64,000 bases of DNA. It comes from DATARH01 sp963778385 (lineage in GTDB: Bacteria; Pseudomonadota; Alphaproteobacteria; ATCC43930; CGMCC-115725). Under the pieces are notes generated by a model. It was not told the origin of the DNA and made no database searches. It was given only the letters and a program-made list of their open reading frames with translations. Where the stretch lies: contig CAVZUA010000006.1 in NCBI GenBank assembly GCA_963778385.1, positions 186,001-250,000 of the forward strand, given 5' to 3'. Position 1 is the first letter of the stretch. Each line of letters starts with the position of its first letter. Shown here piece after piece: positions 8,213 through 17,716 of this stretch. Both the position numbers and the translations under genes were made by a program.

Positions 8213-9289
8213 ATGCGCATGCGTTGGCTCTCTATCGTTCCTGCATTTGCTCTCTGGTTGACCGGCTGCGCCACCTGGCGGGATCTTTCAAATGGCGAGC
8301 CAGCGCTTCCCGGCCCAGTGATGCTGACGCCCGACAGCCAGGCGATCGTCCAGGCTGCCAACATGCCCCTTGCACCGGGAGCGCTGCCGCCGGTGCCGCC
8401 CAATTGTTTGGCGGTCATCCAATTCGAGGACCGGTATCCGTTTCCATCAATTCCCGACCCGAAAAATCCGCAGATAACGGTTAGTATGGATAACTATAAA
8501 ACTCTCAGGGACAACTGCATTTCTGAGTATATCGGCGCAATCGACAACCAATATCGAGAATACAGAATAGAACTCGTGCACATCACCGGCGGGTTGACCG
8601 CGTTCGCCGACACGGCGACCGCGGTCCTGAGTGCGGCTGCCGCCGGGGTCGGTGGCTCGACGGCGCAAATCTTGTCGGGGGTCACCGCTGCGATAGCGGG
8701 CGGCAAAAATGCGATCAATACCGACGTGCTCCGCAGCAACTCGGTCCTCGCGGTGATCGCGCAGATGGATGCCGATCGCAACGAGCAAAGCTCGATCATT
8801 CTGCAACAAGAAAACGCCACCAGCGCCAATATCGGCGGGAATGCGCAGCAGGGCGGCACTGGATCGCAAACGTCCACCGCGGCTCCCAAATACACGATCC
8901 TCAGCGGCACCATCACAAAGCACATCACGGTTCAGTATCCCGCCAACGGCAATACCCCGGCCCGGCAAGTCAAGATCGATGGAAACGAGACATTCGTCGC
9001 GCCGGTGGCCAAACCAGCCGCGGCCGCCTCGTCAACGTCTTTGCCAGCCTATACCATGCACAAGGCCGCAATCGACTTGGCCGCGTATTACGCTGCCGGA
9101 ACGTTCACTCATGCGCTGGTGTCGCTGCAGCAGCAAACCGGCGCCAAGGCGGCTAATTGCAAGACGCAAGTCAACAGCATCAAGACCACCGGCGCCAAGA
9201 CCGGGGGAAGCACGACCACCGACCCCGCGGCGACCGACGCGCCTTCCCCAACTACTGGCGGCGGCGCGTCGACCCCAAGCGGCTGCTAG
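8213..9289 (+). CDS. Large putative lipoprotein, unknown function
   Basis: A 358-residue protein with a signal peptide and lipobox LTGC (MRMRWLSIVPAFALWLTGCA), so the mature protein would start at a lipidated Cys18. After the anchor comes a region with VPPNCLAVIQFEDRYPFPSI, then helical Ala/Gly-rich stretches, a repetitive Gln/Asn/Ser/Thr-rich middle and a Thr/Gly/Pro-rich tail ending SGC. I do not recognise the family. GGAGG stands 6 bases before ATG 8213, which decides the start over ATG 8189. The upstream 70 bases are AT-rich and include TATAAT (8137-8142). Low-complexity composition and flanking AT-rich DNA suggest possible acquisition. Confidence 0.72.
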   Translation: MRMRWLSIVPAFALWLTGCATWRDLSNGEPALPGPVMLTPDSQAIVQAANMPLAPGALPPVPPNCLAVIQFEDRYPFPSIPDPKNPQITVSMDNYKTLRDNCISEYIGAIDNQYREYRIELVHITGGLTAFADTATAVLSAAAAGVGGSTAQILSGVTAAIAGGKNAINTDVLRSNSVLAVIAQMDADRNEQSSIILQQENATSANIGGNAQQGGTGSQTSTAAPKYTILSGTITKHITVQYPANGNTPARQVKIDGNETFVAPVAKPAAAASSTSLPAYTMHKAAIDLAAYYAAGTFTHALVSLQQQTGAKAANCKTQVNSIKTTGAKTGGSTTTDPAATDAPSPTTGGGASTPSGC

Positions 9290-9619
9290 CCCGCCATCCG
9301 GCGAAGCGCATCCGCGGTCGCCCGGTTGGTCGGAAGGAACGTCTCGATCGCTAATTCCGACAGGGTGATGTCGGCCGGCGCCAAACACGGTGATCGTGCA
9401 CCGAGTTCCGCGAGCTCGTCGACGACTGGGGTGCATCGCGTCACCGGGTTCTTCGATTAGGTACCAGCCGCGGCACAGCGCCGAGTTGGCCGGAGCGCAA
9501 CACCATCTGCGCGCGATTTCAACCTCGCCCGCGGCGGATTCATTGGCGCCGCTCGGTAAAGCTGATTTCGTCCGGCGATGGTGCGATGCTGATCGTCACT
9601 GCTTAAAGCCGAGAGCCGG
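9290..9619. other. Intergenic region upstream of dnaE
   Basis: No convincing gene. A 52-codon minus-strand frame (GTG 9444 to TAG 9286) reads like protein (TLSELAIETFLPTNRATADA) and ends across the lipoprotein stop codon, but it has no recognisable family and may be the remnant of a decayed gene. The dnaE ribosome-binding region is weak (AAAGCCGAGAGCCGG before the ATG). Confidence 0.4.
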
Positions 9620-12600
9620 ATGCCGCTCGCCGATTTCATCCATCTTCGTGTCCACACCGCCTATTCGCTGTCGGCGGGGGCGATCAAGATCAAGGAACTG
9701 GTCGGGCTGTGCAAAAAAAACAGCATGCCGGCGGTCGCTATCACCGATATCGGCAATCTGTTCGGCGCGCTCGAATTCGCCACGGCCTGCGCCGGCGAGG
9801 GGTTGCAGCCGATCATCGGCTGCGAGATCGCGCTTGTCGCGCATGAAGTGAGCGACGGGACGCGGCCGCAGCGCGAGCCCGAGCGCGTTGTCGTCCTGGT
9901 GCAGAGCGAAACGGGTTACCGCAATCTCCTCGGGCTGGTCAGCCGCTCCTATCTCGACAGCGATGCGGGCGCCGATCCGGCGATCGCTCTTGCCGACCTC
10001 GCCGCTCACAGCGAGGGGCTGCTTTGCCTGACCGGCGGCGCCAAGGGCCCGCTCGGCCGGCTGATCGCCGACGGCCAGGACTATGCGGCGAACATCCTGA
10101 TCGGTGCGCTGAAGGACGCTTTCCCGGGCCGGCTTTACATCGAGCTGACCCGACACGGCATGCCGGAGGAGGTCCGCACCGAGGACGGTTTTGTCGAGCT
10201 GGCCTACAAGCACGACCTGCCGCTGGTCGCGACCAACGACGCCTATTTTCCCGGCGCCGATTATTTCGAGGCGCATGACGCGCTGCTCTGCATCGCCCAG
10301 GGCAAGATCGTCGACGACAATGACCGCGCCCGGATGACCCCCGACCATTATTTCCGCCCGGCGGCGGAGATGCGGACGCTATTCGCCGACCTGCCCGAGG
10401 CCTGCGACAACACGCTGGTCATCGCCCAGCGCTGCGCTTTCATGCCGATGCCGCGCAAACCGATCCTGCCGCCGTTTCCGACGCCCAGCGGCGTCGACGA
10501 GGAGAGCGAACTGCGCCGTGCTGCGCTTGCCGGCCTCGACGCACGGCTCGCCGTACAGTTCGGAGCCGCGACCGCCGAAGAGCGCGAAGAGCGGACTAAG
10601 CCCTATGTCGACCGGCTCGAATACGAACTCGGCGTGATCATCAAGATGGGGTTCGCCGGGTATTTCCTCATCGTCGCCGACTTCATCCAATGGGCCAAGC
10701 GGCAGGGCATTCCGGTCGGGCCGGGGCGCGGTTCCGGCGCCGGCTCGGTTGTCGCCTGGGCGCTGACCATCACCGACCTCGATCCGTTACGCTTCGATCT
10801 GATCTTCGAGCGCTTTCTCAATCCCGAACGCGTGTCGATGCCGGATTTCGACGTCGATTTCTGCCAGGAGCGGCGCGACGAGGTCATCCGCTACGTCCAG
10901 GAGAAATACGGCCGGGACAAGGTCGCGCAGATCATCACTTTCGGTAAGCTCCAGGCGCGCGCGGTGCTGCGCGATGTCGGTCGCGTGCTCGCCATGCCGT
11001 ATGGCCAGGTCGACCGGCTGTGCAAGCTGGTGCCGAACAACCCGGCCCAGCCCGTCACCCTCGAACAGGCGATCGCCGCTGAACCCGTCCTCCAGCAGCA
11101 GCGCGACAGCGACGAGCAGGTCGCCCGGCTGATCCGCATCGCGCTGAAATTGGAAGGCCTCTATCGCCACGCCTCGACGCACGCCGCGGGCGTGGTGATC
11201 GGCGACCGGCCGCTGGTCGAGCTGATCCCGCTCTACCGCGACCCGCGCTCCGACATGCCGGTCACCCAATTCAATATGAAATGGGTCGAGCCGGCGGGAC
11301 TGGTGAAATTCGATTTCCTCGGCCTCAAGACGCTCGACGTGCTGCAGCAGACGGTGGCTCTGTTGCAAGCGCGCGGCGTCGATCTCGACCTGTTGAACCT
11401 GCCGCTCGACGACGAGAAGACCTATTCTCTCATTGCCCGCGGTGATACGTCCGGCATCTTCCAGCTGGAAAGTGCGGGCATGCGCGACAGCCTGCGTAAG
11501 CTCAAGCCCAATCGCTTCGAAGACATCATCGCGATGAACGCGCTCTATCGGCCGGGGCCGATGGACAGCATTCCCCACTACATAAAGTGCAAGAACGGCG
11601 AAGAAGCGATCCACTACCCACACCCGCTGCTCGAGCCGATCCTGAAGGAGACATTTGGCGTCTTCACCTATCAGGAGCAGGTCATGCAGGCGGCCCAGGT
11701 CATGGCCGATTACAGCCTCGGTGGTGCCGACCTGCTGCGCCGCGCCATGGGCAAGAAGATCAAGAGCGAGATGGAGGCGCAGCGCGGCCATTTTGTCGGT
11801 GGCGCGGTCAAGAAAGGCATCGCCGAGCGCCAGGCCAGCCTCGTGTTCGACCTGATGGAGAAATTCTCCGGCTACGGCTTCAACAAGTCGCACTCCGCGC
11901 CCTATGCGTTCGTCGCCTACCAGACGGCGTATCTGAAGGCGAATTACCCGGTCGAGTTCCTCGCCGCGTCGATGACGCTCGACATGGGCAATACCGACAA
12001 GCTGAACCAGTTCCGCCAGGAGTCGAGCCGGCTCGGCATCACCTTGTTGCCCGCCGACATCAACCGCTCCGATGTCGAGTTCACGGTCGAAATGGACCCC
12101 AAGACCGGCAATGCCGCCATCCGCTACGCGCTCGCCGCGGTCAAGGGCGTCGGCACGCAGGCGATGCACGATCTCGTCGCGGAGCGGCAGGCAAACGGCA
12201 AGTTCAAGGATTTGTTCGATTTCGCCCAGCGGCTGGACGCGCGCAGCTTCAACCGCCGGCAGTTCGAGAACCTGGTCAAGGCGGGGGCCTTTGCCTCGCT
12301 GAACCCGAACCGGGCGCAAAGCTTAGCAGCCATCGACCTGCTGCTGCGCCAGGCGAGCCTTGCCGCCGAAGAACGCACCAGCAAACAAGAGAGCCTCTTC
12401 GGCGGGTTCGACAGCAGCTTTGCCGAGCGCCCGAAATTGCCGGTGGTCGAGGATTGGCCGTCGGTCGAAAAGCTGCAGCATGAATTCGACGCGATCGGCT
12501 TCTACCTGTCGAGCCATCCGCTCGATCCCTACGGCAAGAGCCTGGAGCGCGCCGGCATTCTCTCCTTCGCTGAAATGCCCTCGGCGATCGCGGCGAATTC

Positions 12601-13087
12601 GTCGACACGCTTCCGGCTCGCCGGGATCGTCGTCGGCAAGCGCGAGCGGACCTCGGCCCGCGGCAACCGCTACGCGTTTGTCGCGATGTCCGATGCTAGC
12701 GGCGTGTTCGAGATCACGATATTTTCGGATGTCCTGGCGACCTCGCGCGAACTGCTTGACGGGGGGCAGCCGCTGATCGTCACCGTCGATGTGCGCAGCG
12801 AAGAACAGAGCCTCAGGCTCACCGCGCAAAAGATCGAGCCGCTCGACAAGGTTGTCGCCAGCGCAGCCGCCGGGATGAAGGTCTTTGTCGGCGCCGAGGA
12901 GGCCCTGGCGCGCCTCAAGGGCCTGTTTCAGCGCGAGGCGGTCAGCGGCCGCGGCCGCGTCACCGTGGTGCTCGATCTGCCGGCGAACGAGGTCGAGATC
13001 GCGCTGCCCGGCGGTTTCCGCGTCGACCCGCGCCTGCGCGCCGCCGTCAAATCGCTCCCCGGCATCGTCGACGTGCACGATATTTAG
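9620..13087 (+). CDS. dnaE: DNA polymerase III alpha subunit
   Basis: The replicative polymerase of 1155 residues (family C). An N-terminal PHP domain (FIHLRVHTAYSLSAGAIKI) is followed by the palm with GRGSGAGSVVAWAL, and the catalytic PDFDVDF at 408-414 supplies aspartates D411 and D413. Further on come YGFNKSHSAPYAFVAYQTAY, the fingers, tandem helix-hairpin-helix, and a C-terminal OB fold (FRLAGIVVGKRERTSARGN). Length and motif order match DnaE1, not the ImuB-linked DnaE2. ATG 9620 gives the standard start. The gene is flanked by unrelated genes and probably has its own promoter. Confidence 0.97.
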   Translation: MPLADFIHLRVHTAYSLSAGAIKIKELVGLCKKNSMPAVAITDIGNLFGALEFATACAGEGLQPIIGCEIALVAHEVSDGTRPQREPERVVVLVQSETGYRNLLGLVSRSYLDSDAGADPAIALADLAAHSEGLLCLTGGAKGPLGRLIADGQDYAANILIGALKDAFPGRLYIELTRHGMPEEVRTEDGFVELAYKHDLPLVATNDAYFPGADYFEAHDALLCIAQGKIVDDNDRARMTPDHYFRPAAEMRTLFADLPEACDNTLVIAQRCAFMPMPRKPILPPFPTPSGVDEESELRRAALAGLDARLAVQFGAATAEEREERTKPYVDRLEYELGVIIKMGFAGYFLIVADFIQWAKRQGIPVGPGRGSGAGSVVAWALTITDLDPLRFDLIFERFLNPERVSMPDFDVDFCQERRDEVIRYVQEKYGRDKVAQIITFGKLQARAVLRDVGRVLAMPYGQVDRLCKLVPNNPAQPVTLEQAIAAEPVLQQQRDSDEQVARLIRIALKLEGLYRHASTHAAGVVIGDRPLVELIPLYRDPRSDMPVTQFNMKWVEPAGLVKFDFLGLKTLDVLQQTVALLQARGVDLDLLNLPLDDEKTYSLIARGDTSGIFQLESAGMRDSLRKLKPNRFEDIIAMNALYRPGPMDSIPHYIKCKNGEEAIHYPHPLLEPILKETFGVFTYQEQVMQAAQVMADYSLGGADLLRRAMGKKIKSEMEAQRGHFVGGAVKKGIAERQASLVFDLMEKFSGYGFNKSHSAPYAFVAYQTAYLKANYPVEFLAASMTLDMGNTDKLNQFRQESSRLGITLLPADINRSDVEFTVEMDPKTGNAAIRYALAAVKGVGTQAMHDLVAERQANGKFKDLFDFAQRLDARSFNRRQFENLVKAGAFASLNPNRAQSLAAIDLLLRQASLAAEERTSKQESLFGGFDSSFAERPKLPVVEDWPSVEKLQHEFDAIGFYLSSHPLDPYGKSLERAGILSFAEMPSAIAANSSTRFRLAGIVVGKRERTSARGNRYAFVAMSDASGVFEITIFSDVLATSRELLDGGQPLIVTVDVRSEEQSLRLTAQKIEPLDKVVASAAAGMKVFVGAEEALARLKGLFQREAVSGRGRVTVVLDLPANEVEIALPGGFRVDPRLRAAVKSLPGIVDVHDI

Positions 13088-13162
13088 CGGCACCAGCTGG
13101 TAACCGCTTCTTCACGTTGTTTGTGCACCACAGGACGAAACGTCCGAACGGTTGCACCTAGA

Positions 13163-14026
13163 ATGTCGCTGGCGGAAACGGCAAGCCCAATCGTGGTGAG
13201 GCTGCGGCGCGGTGCGGTCGCGGTCTTGGTTTTTGCCGCGGTCGTCTATATCGCCGTCTGCGTATGGTTTCGGCAGCACCAGCGCGACCTTCTGTATACG
13301 CCGGGCGGCTGGCGGGCGACGCCCGCCGAGGCCGGAGCGCCCTGGCTGTCGGCGGTCGCCATCGGGACCGAGGATGGCGAGCGGCTCGAAGGCTGGTGGT
13401 CGCCGCCGCCGGCCGGGCACGGGGTGGTGATCTTCTTTCACGGCACTCCCGGTACACTCGCCTATACCGCCTGGACGCTTTCCGATCTCGCGCAGGTCGG
13501 ACTTGGTGTGTTGGCGATCGATTATCGCGGTTATGGCGGCTCGACCGGGAAGCCGAGCGAGGCCGGCCTCAAGGCCGATGCGCGCGCCGCGTTCGACTTC
13601 GTGCATCGCGCGGCGCCGCAAGCGCGTGTCGCCCTGTTTGGCGAAAGCCTCGGCACCGGCGTGGCGGTTGCGCTCGCGGGCGATCGCCCAGTCGCCGGCG
13701 TGCTGCTCAACGCCCCTTACGCGTCGCTGATGCGCCATTGGCGGTTGCATGCGCCGCCGCTGCCCTATGACTGGCTGCTCACCGAGCGCTTCGACTCGGA
13801 AGCGGCGATCGGTCAAATCGGCGTGCCGGTGATGATTCTGGCAGGAACGGCCGACGATGCGACGCCGGTCGGCGAGGCGCGCCGCCTCTTCGCCGCCGCG
13901 CGTGAGCCGAAAACCCTGATCGAGGTTCCCGGTGCCGGCCACCTCGCGGCATGGAACGGTGACGCCAAGGCGGTGGCGCTGCGGACCCTGGTCGATTGGA
14001 CGATGTCCGATCGACCGCGAGACTGA
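13163..14026 (+). CDS. Alpha/beta hydrolase with N-terminal membrane anchor (BEM46/YfhR type)
   Basis: A 287-residue protein with one N-terminal transmembrane helix (about residues 17-36, VAVLVFAAVVYIAVCVWF) followed by an alpha/beta-hydrolase domain: oxyanion motif FFHGTPGT, AIDYRGYGGSTG, nucleophile elbow GESLGTG, acid in AGTADDATP and a histidine in GAGHLAAW. All triad members are therefore present. The pattern resembles BEM46/YfhR-like serine hydrolases of unknown substrate, probably facing the periplasm. ATG 13163 is chosen; no strong ribosome-binding site is visible, and a TTG at 13121 in frame is the alternative. Confidence 0.82.
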   Translation: MSLAETASPIVVRLRRGAVAVLVFAAVVYIAVCVWFRQHQRDLLYTPGGWRATPAEAGAPWLSAVAIGTEDGERLEGWWSPPPAGHGVVIFFHGTPGTLAYTAWTLSDLAQVGLGVLAIDYRGYGGSTGKPSEAGLKADARAAFDFVHRAAPQARVALFGESLGTGVAVALAGDRPVAGVLLNAPYASLMRHWRLHAPPLPYDWLLTERFDSEAAIGQIGVPVMILAGTADDATPVGEARRLFAAAREPKTLIEVPGAGHLAAWNGDAKAVALRTLVDWTMSDRPRD

Positions 14027-14030
14027 CCGA

Positions 14031-14426
14031 TCAGATTTCCCAGTCTTCCAGCCGCAACTTGGCAATCCGACCAAATTCTCGGGTGTTGTGCGAGACGAGG
14101 ACCAGATTTCGCGCCACCGCCTGACCGGCGATCAACACGTCATACGGGTCGATCGGCGTTCCGGCCGTCGTCAGGTCGGCACGAATTTCCCCGGCGACGC
14201 GGGCGTCCTCCTTGTCCAGTTCGAGGACGAGGAATTGCAACGCGTCGATCAGCGCGACATTCCGAGCTGGATGGCGGCTTTTGAACCCGCCGTAATAAAG
14301 CTCGTGAGCCACGATGGCCGAGATTGCGATGTCGGCCGGCCGCTCGCGTCGGGCGCGGCGTGTTAGCGCCGGATTTGCGCCGTTGAGCAATCCAATGACA
14401 GCGTTGGTATCCAGCAGGTACCGCAT
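14031..14426 (-). CDS. vapC: VapC-type PIN-domain ribonuclease toxin
   Basis: A 131-residue PIN-domain protein (MRYLLDTNAVIGLLNG). The acidic magnesium-binding set is visible: D6, E42 and D93/D96 with N114, so the nuclease should be active. VapC toxins cut tRNA-fMet or other structured RNA when freed from their antitoxin. Its ATG overlaps the vapB stop codon in TGATG, the usual coupling for VapBC modules. The pair lies between the hydrolase gene (ending 14026, convergent) and a DUF3053 lipoprotein gene. Confidence 0.9.
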   Translation of the reverse strand: MRYLLDTNAVIGLLNGANPALTRRARRERPADIAISAIVAHELYYGGFKSRHPARNVALIDALQFLVLELDKEDARVAGEIRADLTTAGTPIDPYDVLIAGQAVARNLVLVSHNTREFGRIAKLRLEDWEI

Positions 14427-14671
14427 CAACGAAAGAAATCGTCGATGGCCGGACGTTTCTGTTCGCCGACCAACTCTGTGGCGGCGTCCACGAAGTCCTG
14501 GTCCAGGGGGCGGACAAGCGCGTCCAGCCATGCCCATTCTTCGGCGAGGGGTTCCAGGATCACCGCCGTACCATGCCGGCGGATGCGGACTTCTTTGCCG
14601 TCCAATCGATACGCCTTGGGTAGGCGGATGGCCTGCGACCGACCGCTCCAGAAGACCTTGGCCGTATCCAT
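14426..14671 (-). CDS. vapB: VapB-type antitoxin, AbrB/SpoVT fold
   Basis: An 81-residue partner of VapC beginning MDTAKVFWSGRSQAIRLPKA, the swapped-hairpin AbrB DNA-binding motif typical of VapB. The C-terminal half (WLDALVRPLDQDFVDAATEL ... IDDFFR) would wrap the toxin. Antitoxins of this type also repress their own promoter together with VapC. The start at 14671 has GGAGATGAG directly upstream. The frame stays open for another 41 codons, but these are not conserved in the family. Confidence 0.88.
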   Translation of the reverse strand: MDTAKVFWSGRSQAIRLPKAYRLDGKEVRIRRHGTAVILEPLAEEWAWLDALVRPLDQDFVDAATELVGEQKRPAIDDFFR

Positions 14672-14790
14672 CTCATCTCCGGAAAATATACCAATGAGAT
14701 ATAGCAGTTGCTCGCCCGAATGCAAGCCGTGCAGAATGCGATGAAGGTGGGACGGAACCGGCTCGCCATCGACGATACTCGGGGGGCCGT

Positions 14791-15474
14791 TCATGTACCG
14801 CTGAGCAGCCCCGCGAGCTCGCGCTTCAGGTCGGCGGCGGCTTTGTCGTTCTGGTGCATCGCTTCAACCAGTTCTTTGACGTGCCTCTCGACCACGGGAT
14901 CGACCGAACTCCCATTCATCCCGACAACGCGGATGACCCCGACATTCTTGGCGACGTAATCGCCTAGAGCGATCATCGCGTCGAGGCTGCTGGGCAGCAG
15001 GGCGAGCATCTTTTTCAGCAGCGTGGCCGGCCGCGTCACGAGGCGATCAAAGGCTTTGTCGTAAACCTCTTTCAGGCTCGGCGGCTGCTGCAAGGCGGCG
15101 CGAGCCGCATTCACCGTCTCGATCTTCTTGTCGACGGTGCCGATCATGTCGGGCACCGCCTGCCGCAGTGTCCGAAGCTCGTCGCGATGGGCGGCGAAGT
15201 CATTGAGATCGGAAATTTCGCCCTTGAGATGTGCGACCCGCTCGAGCGACGCCAGGTCGAGGTCGTGGTGGAAGTCGAGAATGATCTGATAGTGGTTCAC
15301 GTATCGCCCGCAGGACTTGATCAGCTCCTCGTTCATCAGGACGAGGTGAACGCCGGGCCGCGAGATGATGTGCTGCTGCAAAAACTCGATAAAGGCGCGC
15401 CGCTCGGAAGCCTCGTCGCTGCATCCGGTGAGGCTCAGCGTGACAAGGTACAACACGCGCAGCGCGAACCTCAT
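14791..15474 (-). CDS. DUF3053 (YiaF-like) lipoprotein
   Basis: A 227-residue protein with signal sequence and lipobox LTGC (residues 14-17, MRFALRVLYLVTLSLTGCSD). The rest is mainly helical: RRAFIEFLQQHIISRPG, a middle region LKEVYDKAFDRLVTRPATLL and LIALGDYVAKNVG-like segments. This layout resembles the DUF3053 family of E. coli YiaF, lipoproteins of unknown role. GGGAGAGG stands just before the ATG at 15474; a longer frame from 15525 would bury the signal peptide. The resemblance is by motif spacing, so the family name is moderately sure and the lipoprotein call is firm. Confidence 0.72.
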   Translation of the reverse strand: MRFALRVLYLVTLSLTGCSDEASERRAFIEFLQQHIISRPGVHLVLMNEELIKSCGRYVNHYQIILDFHHDLDLASLERVAHLKGEISDLNDFAAHRDELRTLRQAVPDMIGTVDKKIETVNAARAALQQPPSLKEVYDKAFDRLVTRPATLLKKMLALLPSSLDAMIALGDYVAKNVGVIRVVGMNGSSVDPVVERHVKELVEAMHQNDKAAADLKRELAGLLSGT

Positions 15475-15716
15475 CGGCCTCTCCCGAGTGTGAGCCTTGT
15501 CACAGCATGATACGAAAGAGGCCATATCGGGTTCTCACGCCATCGGTGGGAACGCGGATGCTTGCCAAAACCGCGCGTAACCCTTACGTAAGCGACCGCA
15601 AACCTCACGCAGGAATGCGGCGCCGTCGGTGATGGCGTTCGCTCCGGTGTCGGCGGTGGCTCATCCCCATCGGCCGATAACTCCTGCGGCGGCTGAACCG
15701 GAAAAGGAATTTGACG

Positions 15717-16592
15717 ATGGCTCTACCCGAGTACTCGATGCGCCAGCTGTTGGAGGCCGGCGTTCATTTCGGCCACCACACGCGGCGCTGGAACCCGAAG
15801 ATGGCGCCCTACATCTTCGGCGTCCGCAATGGCATTCACATCATCGACCTGGAACAGACCGTGCCGCTGTTGCGGCAGGGGCTGGAGGCCGTGCGCGAGG
15901 TCGTCGCCGGCGGCGGGCGAATGCTGCTGGTCGGCACCAAGCGTCAGGCGCAGGACGCGATCGCCGACGCGGCCAAGCGTTGCGGCCAGTATTACGTCAA
16001 CTACCGCTGGCTCGGCGGCATGCTGACCAATTTCAAGACCATCTCGCAGTCGATCAAGCGGCTGCGCGAGGTCGAGGAGCGCGTCGCGCAGGAAAACACC
16101 GGGCTGACCAAGCGCGAGCTGCTGGAGCTGACCCGCGACCACGACAAGCTCGACCGCGCGCTCGGCGGCATCAAGGACATGGGCGGCCTGCCCGACATCA
16201 TCGTCATCATTGATACCAATAAGGAGGCCATCGCGGTCGCCGAGGCGAATACGCTGCGCATTCCAGTCGTGGCGGTGCTCGATTCGAACTCGTCGCCCGA
16301 TGGGATCGCCTATCCGATCCCCGGTAACGATGATGCCATGCGCGCCATCCACCTTTATTGCGAGCTGTTCGCGGGTGCGGTGCTTGACGGGCTGCAGGCC
16401 GAACTGGCGGCCTCGGGCATCGATATCGGTGCGCGGGCAGAGGTCAACCAGCACGCCGCGAACGGCGCCGGCGACGATGAGCCGCTCGACGGTGAGCCGC
16501 TGCCTTCGATGGACGAGGCGCTTGAGAGCCAGCCGGCTGAAGGTGAGGCGCCCGAGAGCCAACCGGCTGAAGGTGAAGAAGCCCGCGCTTAG
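15717..16592 (+). CDS. rpsB: 30S ribosomal protein S2 with acidic C-terminal extension
   Basis: A 291-residue S2 beginning MALPEYSMRQLLEAGVHFGH. Conserved blocks include RRWNPKMAPYIFG, NYRWLGGMLTNFKTI and IPGNDDAMRAI. S2 sits on the back of the 30S head-body junction and recruits S1. After about residue 245 an acidic tail follows in which ESQPAEGE occurs twice at a 30-bp DNA period (16524 and 16554). Such tails are seen in some alphaproteobacterial S2 proteins. AAAAGGAA precedes the ATG. It heads the long cluster and is followed by tsf after 74 bases. Confidence 0.97.
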   Translation: MALPEYSMRQLLEAGVHFGHHTRRWNPKMAPYIFGVRNGIHIIDLEQTVPLLRQGLEAVREVVAGGGRMLLVGTKRQAQDAIADAAKRCGQYYVNYRWLGGMLTNFKTISQSIKRLREVEERVAQENTGLTKRELLELTRDHDKLDRALGGIKDMGGLPDIIVIIDTNKEAIAVAEANTLRIPVVAVLDSNSSPDGIAYPIPGNDDAMRAIHLYCELFAGAVLDGLQAELAASGIDIGARAEVNQHAANGAGDDEPLDGEPLPSMDEALESQPAEGEAPESQPAEGEEARA

Positions 16593-16666
16593 GCTTTTGA
16601 CAAGTGCTGCCGGGCGTTCCGTTCGGCGAAACGCGCCGTCGGGCGCTAGACAAAAAGGATAAGGCG

Positions 16667-17587
16667 ATGGCGGAGATTACTGCCGCGCTGGTCAAGGAAT
16701 TGCGCGACAAGACCGGCGCCGGAATGATGGATTGCAAGCGTGCGCTGGGGGATACCGCCGGCGATATCGAGGCTGCGGTCGATTGGCTGCGCAAGAAGGG
16801 CCTGGCCGCGGCGGCGAAGAAGGCCGGGCGCGTCGCCGCCGAGGGCCTGGTCGGCGTCGCGACGGCGGACAAGACCGGTGCGGTGGTCGAAGTCAACTCC
16901 GAGACCGATTTTGTCGCGCGCAACGAGCTGTTCCAGAATTTCGTACGCGCGGTGGCGGCGCTCGCGATCAAGACTGACCGGGACGTCGAGGCGCTGAAAT
17001 CGGCCTCGTTCGCCGGCAACGGCAAGACGGTCGAAGGCGAGTTGAACGACCTGATCGGCCGCATCGGCGAAAACATGGTGCTGCGCCGCGTCGCGCGGCT
17101 GGCGGTCAGCCAAGGTCATGTCGCATCCTACGTGCACAATGCTGTGTCGCCCGGTCTCGGCAAGATCGGCGTTCTGGTCGCGCTCGAATCGGCGGCGGGC
17201 GAGGATGTACTCGCGCCGCTCGGTCGGCAGTTGGCGATGCATGTCGCGGCGGCGCGGCCGCTTTACCTCGACCGCGCCGCGGTGCCTGCGGCGGCGTTAG
17301 AGCGCGAGCGCGCGATTCTGCGCGACCAGGCGGGTACGACCGGCAAATCGGCCGACATTGTCGAGAAGATGGTCGAAGGCCGGCTGCGTAAGTTTTACGA
17401 GGATTCGGTGCTGGTCGATCAGGTCTTCGTCATCGACGGCGAGAGCCGGGTCGGTAAGGTCATCGAGACGGCAGCGAAAACGGCCGGCACATCGATCGCG
17501 ATCGCGGCTTTTGTCCGCTTCGAATTGGGTGAAGGCATCGACCGGCCGACGACCGACCTCGCCGCTGAAGCTCGCGACCTGACCTGA
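16667..17587 (+). CDS. tsf: Elongation factor Ts
   Basis: A 306-residue guanine-nucleotide exchange factor for EF-Tu. The N-terminal UBA-like domain (LVKELRDKTGAGMMDCKRAL) is followed by the EF-Tu-contacting motif SETDFVARNELF and two core subdomains. AAAAAGGATAAGGCG precedes ATG 16667; the frame is open further upstream without conservation. The rpsB-tsf pair is nearly universal and gives a shared transcript. Confidence 0.97.
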   Translation: MAEITAALVKELRDKTGAGMMDCKRALGDTAGDIEAAVDWLRKKGLAAAAKKAGRVAAEGLVGVATADKTGAVVEVNSETDFVARNELFQNFVRAVAALAIKTDRDVEALKSASFAGNGKTVEGELNDLIGRIGENMVLRRVARLAVSQGHVASYVHNAVSPGLGKIGVLVALESAAGEDVLAPLGRQLAMHVAAARPLYLDRAAVPAAALERERAILRDQAGTTGKSADIVEKMVEGRLRKFYEDSVLVDQVFVIDGESRVGKVIETAAKTAGTSIAIAAFVRFELGEGIDRPTTDLAAEARDLT

Positions 17588-17716
17588 CGCCTCGGACCCG
17601 AGTCCGGGGATGACGGCGACAAACAAACACCGTCGAAACCCCCGTGCGGCGGCTGCGGTTTCGTGTATTTTGTGCGCGCCCGCTGGACGGGCGCCAAGGC
17701 CGGATGTGCCAGGCTC

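Noticed and set aside
9286..9444. 52-codon minus-strand frame ending across the lipoprotein stop codon
   Set aside because: Plausible residue composition but no family, weak start (GTG) and no ribosome-binding site; possibly a gene remnant, not enough to call.
10787..12319. 510-codon minus-strand frame inside dnaE
   Set aside because: Antisense shadow of a highly conserved polymerase region.
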